From Acidovorax delafieldii (GTDB lineage: Bacteria; Pseudomonadota; Gammaproteobacteria; Burkholderiales; Burkholderiaceae_C): a stretch of DNA of 27,392 nt. The notes beneath the pieces were generated by a model, which was not told the DNA's origin, ran no database searches, and saw only the letters and a program-made list of their open reading frames with translations. Where the stretch lies: contig DFQQ01000008.1 of assembly GCA_002377855.1 (NCBI GenBank), positions 175,045 to 202,436 on the forward strand. The letters run 5' to 3'. Made by a program: the position numbers and the translations under genes. Below, piece by piece: positions 6,094-14,577 of this stretch. Position 1 is the first letter of the stretch. Each line of letters opens with the position of its first letter.

Positions 6094-9063
6094 ATGACAC
6101 CCACCTCCTCTGTGTTGACGGAAAGCCCCCTGGAGCCAGGCGACGGCACCGCGTGCTCGGCCCTGTCCGTCGATGAGCTCAAGCGGCAGATCTTTGACGC
6201 CACGCCCATGGGGCTGTGCCTGTTGGTACGGGGGCAGCCCGTCCTGATCAACGCGCGCTTTGCCGAATTGCTGGGTGCCGATGCTGCCGACACCGTGCGT
6301 CCTGCCGCCTGGCTGCAGCAGCAATGGCCGGAGCTGTGGCCCCAGTTGCACGGCATTGGGCGGGGCCAGCGGCATGTGAGCTGTGCCAACATTGCCGGAG
6401 AGGTCTTCAACGGCCGTGCCTATGCACGGGCGATGCCAGCGCTGGGGGATGGCGCCGAATTGGTCACCCTGGTCGATGACCCACACCGCGCCCAGATCGC
6501 CTTCTCTTCACACTGGCGGGCGCGCATGCTGGAGCAAACCGAGACCATGGGCCGCAGCGGCTCCGCCGAGATCGACCTGGACCATGGCAAGGCCGTCCTG
6601 TCCAAGGGGCTGTACGCGCTGCTGGGATTGCCCTTTCATCCCGAGCCCCTGCCCAGCTGGCGGTTGCTGCACCGGCTGCCGGCCAAAGAGCGCGGCTACG
6701 CAGCCTCCATCTGGCGCGGCGCGCTGCCCGATGAACCGTTTGAATTCCAGCACCGGTTGATGCGCAGCGATGGCACGCGGCTGGAGGTGCTGCAGCGCGG
6801 CATGGTGGAAACCGATGGCTCCGGCCGCCGCCACGGCTACCTCATCATTCAGGACATCACCGCCCAAAGCGAAGCCGAGCAGCGCATCCAAGAACTGGCC
6901 AACCATGACGAAGTCACAGGCCTGGCCAACCGCACCCAGTTGCTCGACCACATTGATGCAGCGGTGCACAGCGCCAAGTGGAATCCGCAACCCTTTTTGC
7001 TGCTGTCCATCCAGGTCGACCAAGTAGACCATCTCAAACAAGCCATGGGCTACGGCGCCGGGGATGCCATGGCCATGGCCGTGGCATCGCGCCTTTGCAC
7101 ACTGGCAGAGCCGGGCGACACCGTAGCTCGCCTGGACGGTGGCGAGTTCGCCATCCTGCTCAGCACCGAAAGCAGTGCACTGGACCCGCACGGTTACCGC
7201 CATGCCCGCGCCGTGGTGAAGGCCCTTTCCAAGGCCGAACGGCTTGGTGCTGCCGAGATCGTGCCGGGCGCCCGGGTGGGCGTGGCCCGCTTTCCGGCAG
7301 ACGCGCAAAGCGCTGGCGAACTGCTGGAGGCAGCCCAGACCGCCCGCATGGGCATCGATTCCAGAGGCGAGCAGGTGGCCGTTTTCACTCCTGAAACACG
7401 CGCCGCTGCACTGCGCAAGCTGGCCATTGAATCCGGCCTGCGCCACGCAGCAGAGCGTAAGGAGCTGAATCTGTACTATTTGTTGCAGGCCGACCTGACC
7501 ACGGGCGGAATTTCCGGGGTGCAACTCATCATGGGCTGGAACAGCCGTGAACTGGGCGACGTGTCAGGCGCCGAGTTCGTGCCCATTGCCATGCAGACCG
7601 GCCTGGTCGTGATGCTGGGAGACTGGAAGCGCGAAGCCGCCTGCAAACAGCTGCGCGCCTGGGAACAGGCGGGTGTGCGCCTGCCGCGGTTGTGCCTGCG
7701 CATTTCACAGCTGGAGTTGCAGCAACCTGACATCGTGGACAAGCTGCGCCGCAGCCTGTCGAGCAACGGACTGCAGGCCCAGGCCTTGGGCATCGAAATC
7801 AGCGAGCAGGCGCTGTTCAATGCCGCGCCAGACCTGGTGCGCACGCTCACGCAGCTGCGCGATCTGGGGCTTGAGATATCGCTGGGCGACTTTGGCGCAG
7901 GCTCCACCAACCTGGGCCTGCTGCGCACCCTGCCGGTGGATGTGATCAAGGTACACCGCTCGTGCGTGCCCGATGTGACGGCGGCCACGGGTGATGTCTC
8001 GCTCACGCGCGCCATCATCAACATGGCCCACAGCCTGCAAATGAAGGTGCTGGCCGACGGCGTGGAAACCACGGGCCAGCTCACGCTGCTGATCGCCAAT
8101 GGCTGCGACCGCATGCAGGGGCCCGTGCTGTCCGCGCCGGTAGACGCGGCCGGTCTGGAGCAACTGCTGGCCAGCCGCGTACAGCTGCCCGCCAACCTGC
8201 TCACCCGCCGCCGTGAACGCACCCTGCTGCTGGTGGACGATGAGCCGAACATAGTCTCTGCACTCAAGCGCCTCTTCCGTCGCGAGGGCTATCGCATCGT
8301 CACCGCCAGCAGCGGGGCCGAAGGCCTGCAGCGCATGGCCGAATACGAAGTGGATGTGGTGCTTTCGGACCAGCGCATGCCCGGCATGACGGGCGTGGAA
8401 TTTTTGCGCCGCGCCAAAGAGCTGTACCCGGACACCGTGCGCATGGTCCTGTCAGGCTACACCGAGCTGCAGTCCATCACCGATGCGGTCAACGAAGGCG
8501 CCATCTACCGCTTCTTGACCAAACCCTGGGACGACGACCGCCTCATCGTGCATGTTCAGGAAGCCTTTGCGCACAAGGAACTCGGTGACGAGAACAAGCG
8601 CCTTGCCTCCGAGGTGGTGGCAGCGAGCGAAGCGCTGGCAGCCGCCAATGAGCGCCTGGAGTTGGTGCTGAACACCCAGCAGCAGCAGATTGACCAGGAG
8701 TCCTCCCGTGCGAATGTCGTTCGCGACATGGTGGACTTGCTGCCCGTGCCTTTGCTGGGCATAGACCCGGACGGCACCATTGTCCTGGCCAACCAAGAAG
8801 CGCAGCGCCTTCTGGGGCCCGACACGGCGGTGCTGGGCGAGCACGCGCAGGCCGTGCTGCAGCAACCGCTGCCCCCGGTGGCGCCCGATCTGTGCACGGC
8901 CGACAGCCCTGCAATGGCAGACGCTTACCGCCCGCCACTGCGCTGGCAGGGGCCCCACTGGAGCGGCAAGGTGCGCGTGATGGGCCCCACACCTCCGTGC
9001 GGGCTGATGGTGGTCCTGACCCAGCACCACAGCCCCGAGCAGAAAGCGCAGCAACCCGAATAA
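6094..9063 (+). CDS. PAS / degenerate GGDEF / degenerate EAL / REC / PAS signalling protein
   Basis: This is a 989-residue soluble protein. By eye the order is: PAS-like (about 27-130), a second PAS-like region (150-260), GGDEF fold (265-430), EAL fold (440-690), receiver (708-830), coiled coil (835-880) and a final PAS-like segment (880-985). The GGDEF signature reads 'RLDGGEF' (346-352) instead of RxGGDEF. The EAL motif is replaced by 'QLIMGW' (477-482), the DDFG element is 'GDFG' with Gly598, and the usual KIDR is 'KVHR' with His621. It is therefore probably neither cyclase nor phosphodiesterase, but a c-di-GMP-binding or scaffold protein. The receiver looks functional, with an acidic pair in 'LLVDDEPN' and Asp759 in 'VVLSDQRMPG'. 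AGAAGGA (6083-6089) supports the start. Confidence 0.9.
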   Translation: MTPTSSVLTESPLEPGDGTACSALSVDELKRQIFDATPMGLCLLVRGQPVLINARFAELLGADAADTVRPAAWLQQQWPELWPQLHGIGRGQRHVSCANIAGEVFNGRAYARAMPALGDGAELVTLVDDPHRAQIAFSSHWRARMLEQTETMGRSGSAEIDLDHGKAVLSKGLYALLGLPFHPEPLPSWRLLHRLPAKERGYAASIWRGALPDEPFEFQHRLMRSDGTRLEVLQRGMVETDGSGRRHGYLIIQDITAQSEAEQRIQELANHDEVTGLANRTQLLDHIDAAVHSAKWNPQPFLLLSIQVDQVDHLKQAMGYGAGDAMAMAVASRLCTLAEPGDTVARLDGGEFAILLSTESSALDPHGYRHARAVVKALSKAERLGAAEIVPGARVGVARFPADAQSAGELLEAAQTARMGIDSRGEQVAVFTPETRAAALRKLAIESGLRHAAERKELNLYYLLQADLTTGGISGVQLIMGWNSRELGDVSGAEFVPIAMQTGLVVMLGDWKREAACKQLRAWEQAGVRLPRLCLRISQLELQQPDIVDKLRRSLSSNGLQAQALGIEISEQALFNAAPDLVRTLTQLRDLGLEISLGDFGAGSTNLGLLRTLPVDVIKVHRSCVPDVTAATGDVSLTRAIINMAHSLQMKVLADGVETTGQLTLLIANGCDRMQGPVLSAPVDAAGLEQLLASRVQLPANLLTRRRERTLLLVDDEPNIVSALKRLFRREGYRIVTASSGAEGLQRMAEYEVDVVLSDQRMPGMTGVEFLRRAKELYPDTVRMVLSGYTELQSITDAVNEGAIYRFLTKPWDDDRLIVHVQEAFAHKELGDENKRLASEVVAASEALAAANERLELVLNTQQQQIDQESSRANVVRDMVDLLPVPLLGIDPDGTIVLANQEAQRLLGPDTAVLGEHAQAVLQQPLPPVAPDLCTADSPAMADAYRPPLRWQGPHWSGKVRVMGPTPPCGLMVVLTQHHSPEQKAQQPE

Positions 9064-9103
9064 CGCAAGCCATATCAGCACAGTGCCCCCAGGATCCCAC
9101 GCC

Positions 9104-9328
9104 ATGGAAACCCTTTCGAATTCCGCCAACCCAGGCCCCCACGCCCCAGCACCGGGTGAGGCGCTGCCAGCCGCGCCCGGTCCGGCCACTTCGTCCCCCG
9201 CAGAACCCTTGCCCATGGATGCCGCAACTGCACGGCTGCACTATCTCTTTCGCCGCACCGCTGCCAAGCACCAGCCCCACGTATTGATGAGTGCGCTTTT
9301 TGAATACCGCGGAATCCACCTGCCATGA
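9104..9328 (+). CDS. Small protein of unknown function in the signalling cluster
   Basis: This is a predicted 74-residue protein that I do not recognise. The first 40 residues are Pro/Ala-rich and probably disordered. The last 35 ('ATARLHYLFRRTAAKHQPHVLMSALFEYR') look like a basic, amphipathic helical segment. No membrane segment or signal peptide is evident. The start at 9104 has only a weak ribosome site. Its stop overlaps the HDOD start codon (ATGA, 9325-9328), which supports real translation and coupling. It could be an adaptor for one of its neighbours; that is inference. Confidence 0.6.
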   Translation: METLSNSANPGPHAPAPGEALPAAPGPATSSPAEPLPMDAATARLHYLFRRTAAKHQPHVLMSALFEYRGIHLP

Positions 9329-10200
9329 CCGCCGTGCCTTCGCCCCTCATGCTTGATCGCGAGGCCCTGGCGCGCGATGTTCGCGCCCTGCCGTCGCTGC
9401 CCACGGTGGTGCAGGAGCTGATGCTCATGGTGCAGAACAAGGAAGTGCAACTTGATGCGATCACCAACACATTGCGGCTGGACCAGGCTCTGTCGATCAA
9501 GGTGCTTCAGCTGGCCAACTCGCCCTTCTACGGGTTGTCGGGGCGCATTGGCTCCATCCGAGACGCCATCAACATCCTCGGCATGCGCCAGTTGGGCAGC
9601 CTCGTCATTGCGGCCGCGCTCACATTGCAGTTCGAAAAGCTCCACGGCAAGTCCTTGCACATGAACGCGTTCTGGCGGCACTCCATTGGCTGTGCCACCG
9701 CTGCGCGGCAGCTGGCCCGGCGCGTGGGGCTTGACGAACAGGCGGCCTTCACGGCAGGCCTGCTGCACGACGTGGGCCGGCTGGTGGTAGACAGCCACCA
9801 CCCCGAGGAAGCAGCCCAGGCCATTGCCTGGGCAGAGCAACACGACGCGCCACACTGCGATGCAGAGCGGTTGCTGCTGGGCATCGACCACACAGAACTG
9901 GGCGCTTGGGTGTGCCGCCACTGGCGTTTCACCAGTGAAGTGACCGATGCCATTGCCGGGCACCACGAGCCCCCGCACGCGAGCAGCGTCACGCTCATCG
10001 ACGTGGTCCATGTTGCAGATGCCATCACCCATGCGCTGGACTTGGCCGACGCTGCGACCGAATCCGTGCCCAGCATCAGCCCCGATGCATGGGCCCGGCT
10101 GGGCCTGCAAGAAAGCGAATTGCCCGCCTTGTTCGGCAGCATCGAGAGTGAATTCAATGACGTGCAGGCAGTGCTGCGGCCTGCCAAGGAGGCTCCATGA
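9325..10200 (+). CDS. HDOD-domain protein
   Basis: This 291-residue soluble protein has an HDOD domain over about residues 15-220. The typical start 'LPSLPTVVQELMLMVQN', 'DQALSIKVLQLANSPFYG' and 'IRDAINILGMRQLGSLV' are all present. Unlike many HDOD proteins it keeps His148-Asp149 in 'GLLHDVGRLV' and further histidines in 'AGHHEPP', so metal binding is possible. HDOD proteins generally act as adaptors in signalling, motility or c-di-GMP pathways, and enzymatic activity is rarely shown. It overlaps the small ORF upstream and the histidine kinase downstream by ATGA, implying translational coupling. Confidence 0.92.
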   Translation: MTAVPSPLMLDREALARDVRALPSLPTVVQELMLMVQNKEVQLDAITNTLRLDQALSIKVLQLANSPFYGLSGRIGSIRDAINILGMRQLGSLVIAAALTLQFEKLHGKSLHMNAFWRHSIGCATAARQLARRVGLDEQAAFTAGLLHDVGRLVVDSHHPEEAAQAIAWAEQHDAPHCDAERLLLGIDHTELGAWVCRHWRFTSEVTDAIAGHHEPPHASSVTLIDVVHVADAITHALDLADAATESVPSISPDAWARLGLQESELPALFGSIESEFNDVQAVLRPAKEAP

Positions 10201-11156
10201 CCCACACCGGACTGTCCCCCCTGCCCCACGAAATGACGCTGTCAGAGATGTCGGACGCGCAGATCCGCACCATCGTGGGCGAGCTGATCAAGGCCAACAA
10301 GGACTTGAAGGAGCTGAACACCAAGCTGTCCGAAGCGCAGAGCAAGCTCATCCAGTCCGAAAAGCTCGCCTCCATTGGCCAGCTGGCTGCGGGCGTGGCG
10401 CACGAGATCAACAACCCCATCGGGTTCATCTTCTCCAACTTCGGCACCCTGGAGCAATACCTCCAAGACTTGTTCCAGATGCTGGAGGCCTATGAGCAGG
10501 CCGAAAGCAGCGTGGGTGACGCCGCCGCCCTGGCCCGCATACGCAACCTGAAGGCCGAACTGGACATCGACTATCTCAAGGAAGACATTCCCAACCTGAT
10601 GCGCGAATCGCGCGATGGCATCCAGCGCGTGCGCAAAATCGTGCAGGACCTCAAGGACTTCTCGCGCGTGGATGCTCGCCAGGAGTGGGAAAGCGTGGAC
10701 CTGCATGCCGGCATCGACTCCACGCTCAACATTGTCAACAACGAGATCAAGTACAAGGCCGACGTGGTCAAGCACTACGGCACGCTGCCAGAAGTGCAAT
10801 GCCTTCCTTCGGAACTGAACCAGGTGTTCATGAACCTGCTGGTCAACGCCGCGCATGCCATCACGGCAGAGCGCGGCACCATCACCATCAGCACGGGCGT
10901 GGAAGGCACCAACGTGTGGGTAGAGGTGGCCGACACTGGGTCGGGTATCGCTCCCGAAAATCTGAAGCGCATTTTTGACCCGTTCTTCACCACCAAGCCG
11001 GTGGGCAAGGGCACGGGGCTGGGCCTGTCGCTCGCTTACGGCATCGTGCAAAAGCACAGTGGGCGCATGGAAGTGAGCAGCGAGCTGGGTGCGGGCACCC
11101 GCTTCAAGGTCACTGTTCCCGTCAAGCACGAGCCCGCCAGCGTCCCCGCCGCCTGA
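10197..11156 (+). CDS. Soluble sensor histidine kinase
   Basis: This 319-residue kinase has no membrane segment and no recognised sensory domain. Its first 60 residues are mostly a coiled coil. The phosphoacceptor is His69 in 'GVAHEINNPIGF'. The ATPase domain shows the N box 'NQVFMNLLVNAAHAI' (Asn213, Asn217), G1 box 'VADTGSGI' (Asp246), F box 'IFDPFFTTKP' and G2 box 'GKGTGLGLSLAYG' from 270. It should phosphorylate a receiver, and the obvious candidates are the two REC proteins of the same cluster. With no input domain, the signal probably arrives through a partner such as the HDOD or PAS protein. A strong AAGGAGG (10186-10192) precedes the start. Confidence 0.94.
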   Translation: MTHTGLSPLPHEMTLSEMSDAQIRTIVGELIKANKDLKELNTKLSEAQSKLIQSEKLASIGQLAAGVAHEINNPIGFIFSNFGTLEQYLQDLFQMLEAYEQAESSVGDAAALARIRNLKAELDIDYLKEDIPNLMRESRDGIQRVRKIVQDLKDFSRVDARQEWESVDLHAGIDSTLNIVNNEIKYKADVVKHYGTLPEVQCLPSELNQVFMNLLVNAAHAITAERGTITISTGVEGTNVWVEVADTGSGIAPENLKRIFDPFFTTKPVGKGTGLGLSLAYGIVQKHSGRMEVSSELGAGTRFKVTVPVKHEPASVPAA

Positions 11157-11199
11157 TCTCGCAAACGCCCCTCTGCTCCACCGCAACCACTGCCCCGCC

Positions 11200-12642
11200 A
11201 TGGACACCGACACCATCGCTCTTTCGCCAGCCGATCCGCTCGGGCCTGCAGTGGCGCCGCCACCCGCTGGCGCAACGGCTACGCAAGTGGCCACCGAGCC
11301 ATCTGCTGACACTGCCCGCACGGCCGCCGACGCAACCCGCCCCCAGACCGTGCAGGCCATAGCCTCGCCGCCTGCGGCCCCGTGGACCGTGCTGTGCGTG
11401 GACGACGAACCCAGCATTCTGTCGGCGCTCAAACGCGTTTTGCGGGCCGAAGACTGCAAGGTGTTGCAGGCCAACGGTGGCGCCGAAGCGCTGGCCCTGC
11501 TGGAGCAGGAGGCCGTTGATGTGGTGGTGAGCGACATGCGCATGCCCGGCATGGATGGCGCCGCGCTGCTGGCCCAGGTGCGCGCCCGCTGGCCTGCTAC
11601 GGCCCGCATTCTGCTGACGGGGTATGCCGACATGAACGCCACGGTGGCAGCCATCAATGAAGGCCAGATCTACCGGTACATCCACAAACCCTGGGATGAA
11701 ACCGAGTTGCGGCTCACGGTGCGCCAGGCGGCAGAGCGCCGGCAACTCGAGCGCGAACGCGATCGCCTGCAGGCGCTGACCACCGCGCAAAATGATGAAC
11801 TCCGCAGCCTGAACACAGGGCTGGAGCAACGCGTGCAAGAGCGCACGAGCGAGCTGCGCCAAGCCAATGACCAGTTGCGTCGCAATTACCTCACCAGTAT
11901 CAAGATCTTCTCGAGCTTGATGGAATTGCGCAGCGGCGTGCTGGCCGGGCACGGCAAGCGCTGCGCCAACCTGGCGCGCAAGGTGGCCGTGGCCATGGGT
12001 CTTCCAGAAGACGAGGTCCAGGACATCTTTGTGGCCGGGCTCCTGCACGACGTAGGCTTCATGGCGCTGCCCGACTCCATCATCAGCAAACCCGTGGGCA
12101 AGCTCAATGCGGAAGAGCTGATCAGCTACCAGCGCCACCCAACGCTGGGTGCCCAGTCGTTCATGGCGCTGGACGACCACCAGGCCGTGGCTGCGCTCAT
12201 ACGCACCCACCACGAGCGCTTTGACGGCACCGGCTACCCCGAGCAACTGCAGGGCGAGCAGATCCCAATGGGAGCGCGCATTCTGGCGCTGGTGGATACC
12301 TACGACGACTTGACGCATGGCCACCTCACGGGCGCATCGCTGAACGAGGCAGAGGCGCGCACCATTTTGCAGCGCGGACGCGGAAAGCAGTTCGACCCCG
12401 AAGTGGTGGATGTCTTCCTGCACATCACGCAGGTCGACAAACCCAAGCCCGTGCGCATTGAGCCCGTTGGCGCCGACAACCTGAAGCCCGGCATGGTCCT
12501 GGGCAAGGACCTGCTGTCCAAGGAAGGGGTGATGCTGCTGTCTGCTGGGCACGTGCTCACCGCAGACATGATCAGCCGCATTCGCAAATACGCCATGACG
12601 GAGGGGCTGGAACTGACACTGGACATTCGCATGCCGGGATAG
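11200..12642 (+). CDS. Response regulator with HD-GYP domain (REC-HD-GYP)
   Basis: From ATG 11200 the protein has 480 residues. A Pro/Ala-rich leader (1-60) precedes the receiver (60-180), with the acidic pair at 68-69 and phospho-acceptor Asp112 in 'VVSDMRMPG'. A coiled-coil linker (185-225) leads to the HD-GYP domain (230-395): His283-Asp284 in 'LLHDVG', His337-His338, and 'FDGTGYP' ending at 347. HD-GYP domains hydrolyse c-di-GMP, and the metal ligands appear intact. One oddity is that the Lys of HDxGK is Phe ('HDVGF'), so activity is not certain. About 60 residues with 'LKPGMVLGKDL' follow. No ribosome site is seen at 11200. The longer frame (from 11089) would run inside the kinase gene. 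It is RpfG-like in layout. Confidence 0.9.
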   Translation: MDTDTIALSPADPLGPAVAPPPAGATATQVATEPSADTARTAADATRPQTVQAIASPPAAPWTVLCVDDEPSILSALKRVLRAEDCKVLQANGGAEALALLEQEAVDVVVSDMRMPGMDGAALLAQVRARWPATARILLTGYADMNATVAAINEGQIYRYIHKPWDETELRLTVRQAAERRQLERERDRLQALTTAQNDELRSLNTGLEQRVQERTSELRQANDQLRRNYLTSIKIFSSLMELRSGVLAGHGKRCANLARKVAVAMGLPEDEVQDIFVAGLLHDVGFMALPDSIISKPVGKLNAEELISYQRHPTLGAQSFMALDDHQAVAALIRTHHERFDGTGYPEQLQGEQIPMGARILALVDTYDDLTHGHLTGASLNEAEARTILQRGRGKQFDPEVVDVFLHITQVDKPKPVRIEPVGADNLKPGMVLGKDLLSKEGVMLLSAGHVLTADMISRIRKYAMTEGLELTLDIRMPG

Positions 12643-12680
12643 GTCCAGCTGGGGCCGCAGGGCGGCAGGGCGGCAGCACT

Positions 12681-12714
12681 CTTAATGTTGGGTTAAGTGG
12701 CGGTCCCAACAATC
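12681..12714 (+). promoter_or_regulatory. PmrA-box-like site upstream of eptA
   Basis: CTTAATGTTGGGTTAAG (12681-12697) contains CTTAAT and GTTAAG in tandem with a 5-bp spacer, close to the PmrA/BasR consensus YTTAAK-N5-YTTAAK (6/6 and 5/6). In enterobacteria eptA is a PmrA target. AACAAT (12709-12714) could be the -10, placing the transcription start near the ATG at 12721. That would make the message leaderless or nearly so. No pmrAB genes are in the window. Confidence 0.5.
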
Positions 12715-12720
12715 GACTGC

Positions 12721-14475
12721 ATGCCCCTCATCCTGCAACGGCTGCTGCCCCACGCTCCGCTTTTTGACTTTCTTCGCGTCACCCCGCAGCCTGCGCCTGC
12801 GGCACGGGCCGTTCATCCGGCTTGGGTGGTTCTGTGGATCAGCGTGTGGATGTCCGCCGTGTGCAATGCACCGCTGTGGCGGGAAGTGTTGCATTTGTCC
12901 GGCCACACCGGGCTGCGCGGCTGGGCGTTCATGCTGGCATTCTGCGTGCTGGTCACGGCGGGCAACGCTGCGTTGCTGAGCCTGCTGGCCTGGCGCTGGA
13001 CACTCAAGCCTGCTGCCATTGCACTGGTGCTGATGGCTGCCTTGGGCGCCTATTTCATGTTGGCCTACGGCATTGCCATCGATGCCAGCATGCTGACCAA
13101 TGTGTTGCAGACGGACGTGAAGGAGGCGGGCGACCTGCTGAACTGGCGCCTGCCAGTGACCGTCGCAGCCCTCGTTCTGCCGCCCGTGGTGTGGCTCAGC
13201 CGCCAGCAGGTGCGGCGCGTGTCGCCGGCACGGCAGACACTGCACAACGTGGCGCTGTTCTTCGCGGCTTTGCTGGTCGCTGTCGGCGCTGTGCTGATGG
13301 TGTTCCAGGACTTTGCCTCCACCATGCGCAACCACACGCAACTGCGCTATCTCATCAACCCCCTCAACAGCGTCTATGCACTGGGCAATATCGCTACCCG
13401 GCCACTGCGCATGGATACGCGCACCCTCGTGCCTGTGGGCCGTGATGCGCAACTGGGCTCCAGCTATGCGGGCCAATCCAAACCGCCGCTGGTGGTGTTG
13501 GTGCTGGGCGAAACCGGCCGCGCCGGCAGCTTCGGCATCAACGGTTATGAGCGCGACACCACGCCGCGGCTGTCGGCCCGGCCCGATCTCATCAGCGCCG
13601 GCAATGCCTGGGCTTGTGGCACCAGCACGGCCGCGTCCGTGCCCTGCATGTTCTCGCACCTGGGCCGCAGCGGGTACGAGTCGCGCAGTGCCAATTTCGA
13701 AGGCTTGATGGACGTCCTGCAGCACGCCGGCCTGGCAGTCTTGTGGGTGGACAACCAGTCGGGCTGCAAGGGCACTTGTGACCGCATTCCCCACGCCGAC
13801 ACCTCCGCGCAAAAAGACGCTGAGCTGTGCCCCGAAGGGCGCGACTGCCTCGACATCCTGATGCTCAAAGACCTGGACCAGCGCCTGGCGCAACTACCTG
13901 CCGAGCAGCGCCAGCGCGGTACGGTGGTGGTGCTGCACCAAATGGGCAGCCACGGCCCCGCCTACACCAAGCGCTCTGCCCCCGAACACAAGAAATTTCT
14001 GCCCGAATGCACATCCACCGCGCTGCAGGAATGCGAACGGCAACAGGTGGTCAATGCCTATGACAACAGCATTGTGGAAACCGACCACTTTCTCGATTCC
14101 GTACTCAAATGGCTTGCAGCGCATGAAGATAAAGCGCAGCCCGCTATGGTTTATGTAGCAGATCACGGTGAATCGCTGGGTGAGAACAACATCTACCTGC
14201 ACGGCCTGCCCTACTCCATTGCCCCAGATGTGCAAAAGCATGTGCCCTGGATCACCTGGCTGTCACCCGCAATGCAATCCCGCATGGGCGCTGCCACGCC
14301 CTGTCTGCAAAAGCAGCTGGCACAACAGCGCATCACCCACGACCACTACTTCCACTCGGTGCTGGGCATGATGGACGTCCAGACCGCTGCCTACAAGCCA
14401 GAACTGGACATGTTCAACACCTGTCGTACTACTACGGCTGCCAAATCGGTGGCGGCCGCACCCGCCAAGGGCTGA
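12721..14475 (+). CDS. eptA: Phosphoethanolamine--lipid A transferase (EptA/PmrC type)
   Basis: From ATG 12721 the protein has 584 residues. Roughly the first 210 hold about five membrane helices, followed by a periplasmic sulfatase-fold domain. Motifs of the family are present: 'VLGETGRAGSFGINGYERDTTP' with Glu264, 'CGTSTAASVPCMFS' with the likely nucleophile Thr303, and 'DHGESLGENNIYLHGLPY' with Asp481-His482. Cysteines expected to form disulfides lie in 'SGCKGTCDR'. The enzyme moves phosphoethanolamine from phosphatidylethanolamine to lipid A and lowers susceptibility to cationic peptides. A GTG at 12697 is an alternative start but overlaps the candidate operator. Residues 462-480 appear to be encoded by a repeat-derived segment. 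Confidence 0.92.
   Translation: MPLILQRLLPHAPLFDFLRVTPQPAPAARAVHPAWVVLWISVWMSAVCNAPLWREVLHLSGHTGLRGWAFMLAFCVLVTAGNAALLSLLAWRWTLKPAAIALVLMAALGAYFMLAYGIAIDASMLTNVLQTDVKEAGDLLNWRLPVTVAALVLPPVVWLSRQQVRRVSPARQTLHNVALFFAALLVAVGAVLMVFQDFASTMRNHTQLRYLINPLNSVYALGNIATRPLRMDTRTLVPVGRDAQLGSSYAGQSKPPLVVLVLGETGRAGSFGINGYERDTTPRLSARPDLISAGNAWACGTSTAASVPCMFSHLGRSGYESRSANFEGLMDVLQHAGLAVLWVDNQSGCKGTCDRIPHADTSAQKDAELCPEGRDCLDILMLKDLDQRLAQLPAEQRQRGTVVVLHQMGSHGPAYTKRSAPEHKKFLPECTSTALQECERQQVVNAYDNSIVETDHFLDSVLKWLAAHEDKAQPAMVYVADHGESLGENNIYLHGLPYSIAPDVQKHVPWITWLSPAMQSRMGAATPCLQKQLAQQRITHDHYFHSVLGMMDVQTAAYKPELDMFNTCRTTTAAKSVAAAPAKG
14105..14158 (+). repeat. Repeat-like segment inside eptA
   Basis: This stretch aligns by eye with the interspersed repeat at 24293-24361. 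Shared blocks are AAAT, AGCGC, AAAGCGC, GCTAT, GTTT and TAG in the same order, with two single-base gaps. It is read in frame within eptA and encodes 'LAAHEDKAQPAMVYVA' just before the catalytic 'DHGESLGE'. Its codons (AAA, CTT, GCA, GAT, GTT, TAT, GTA) are AT-rich compared with the rest of the gene. Chance convergence is possible. Confidence 0.5.
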
Positions 14476-14577
14476 GACGCCACCCAGCGTGCCAACACGG
14501 CCGGGTCGGCAGAAACCGCCCTGCCCCGGCTCTACGGCCGAGCCGCCCGTGATGAGCGGGCGTGCCATGCCAACCGA

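Noticed and set aside
10242..12552. Minus-strand frames of more than 450 codons opposite the kinase and HD-GYP genes
   Set aside because: The plus-strand proteins carry complete family motifs; the minus frames have none and are typical high-GC shadows.
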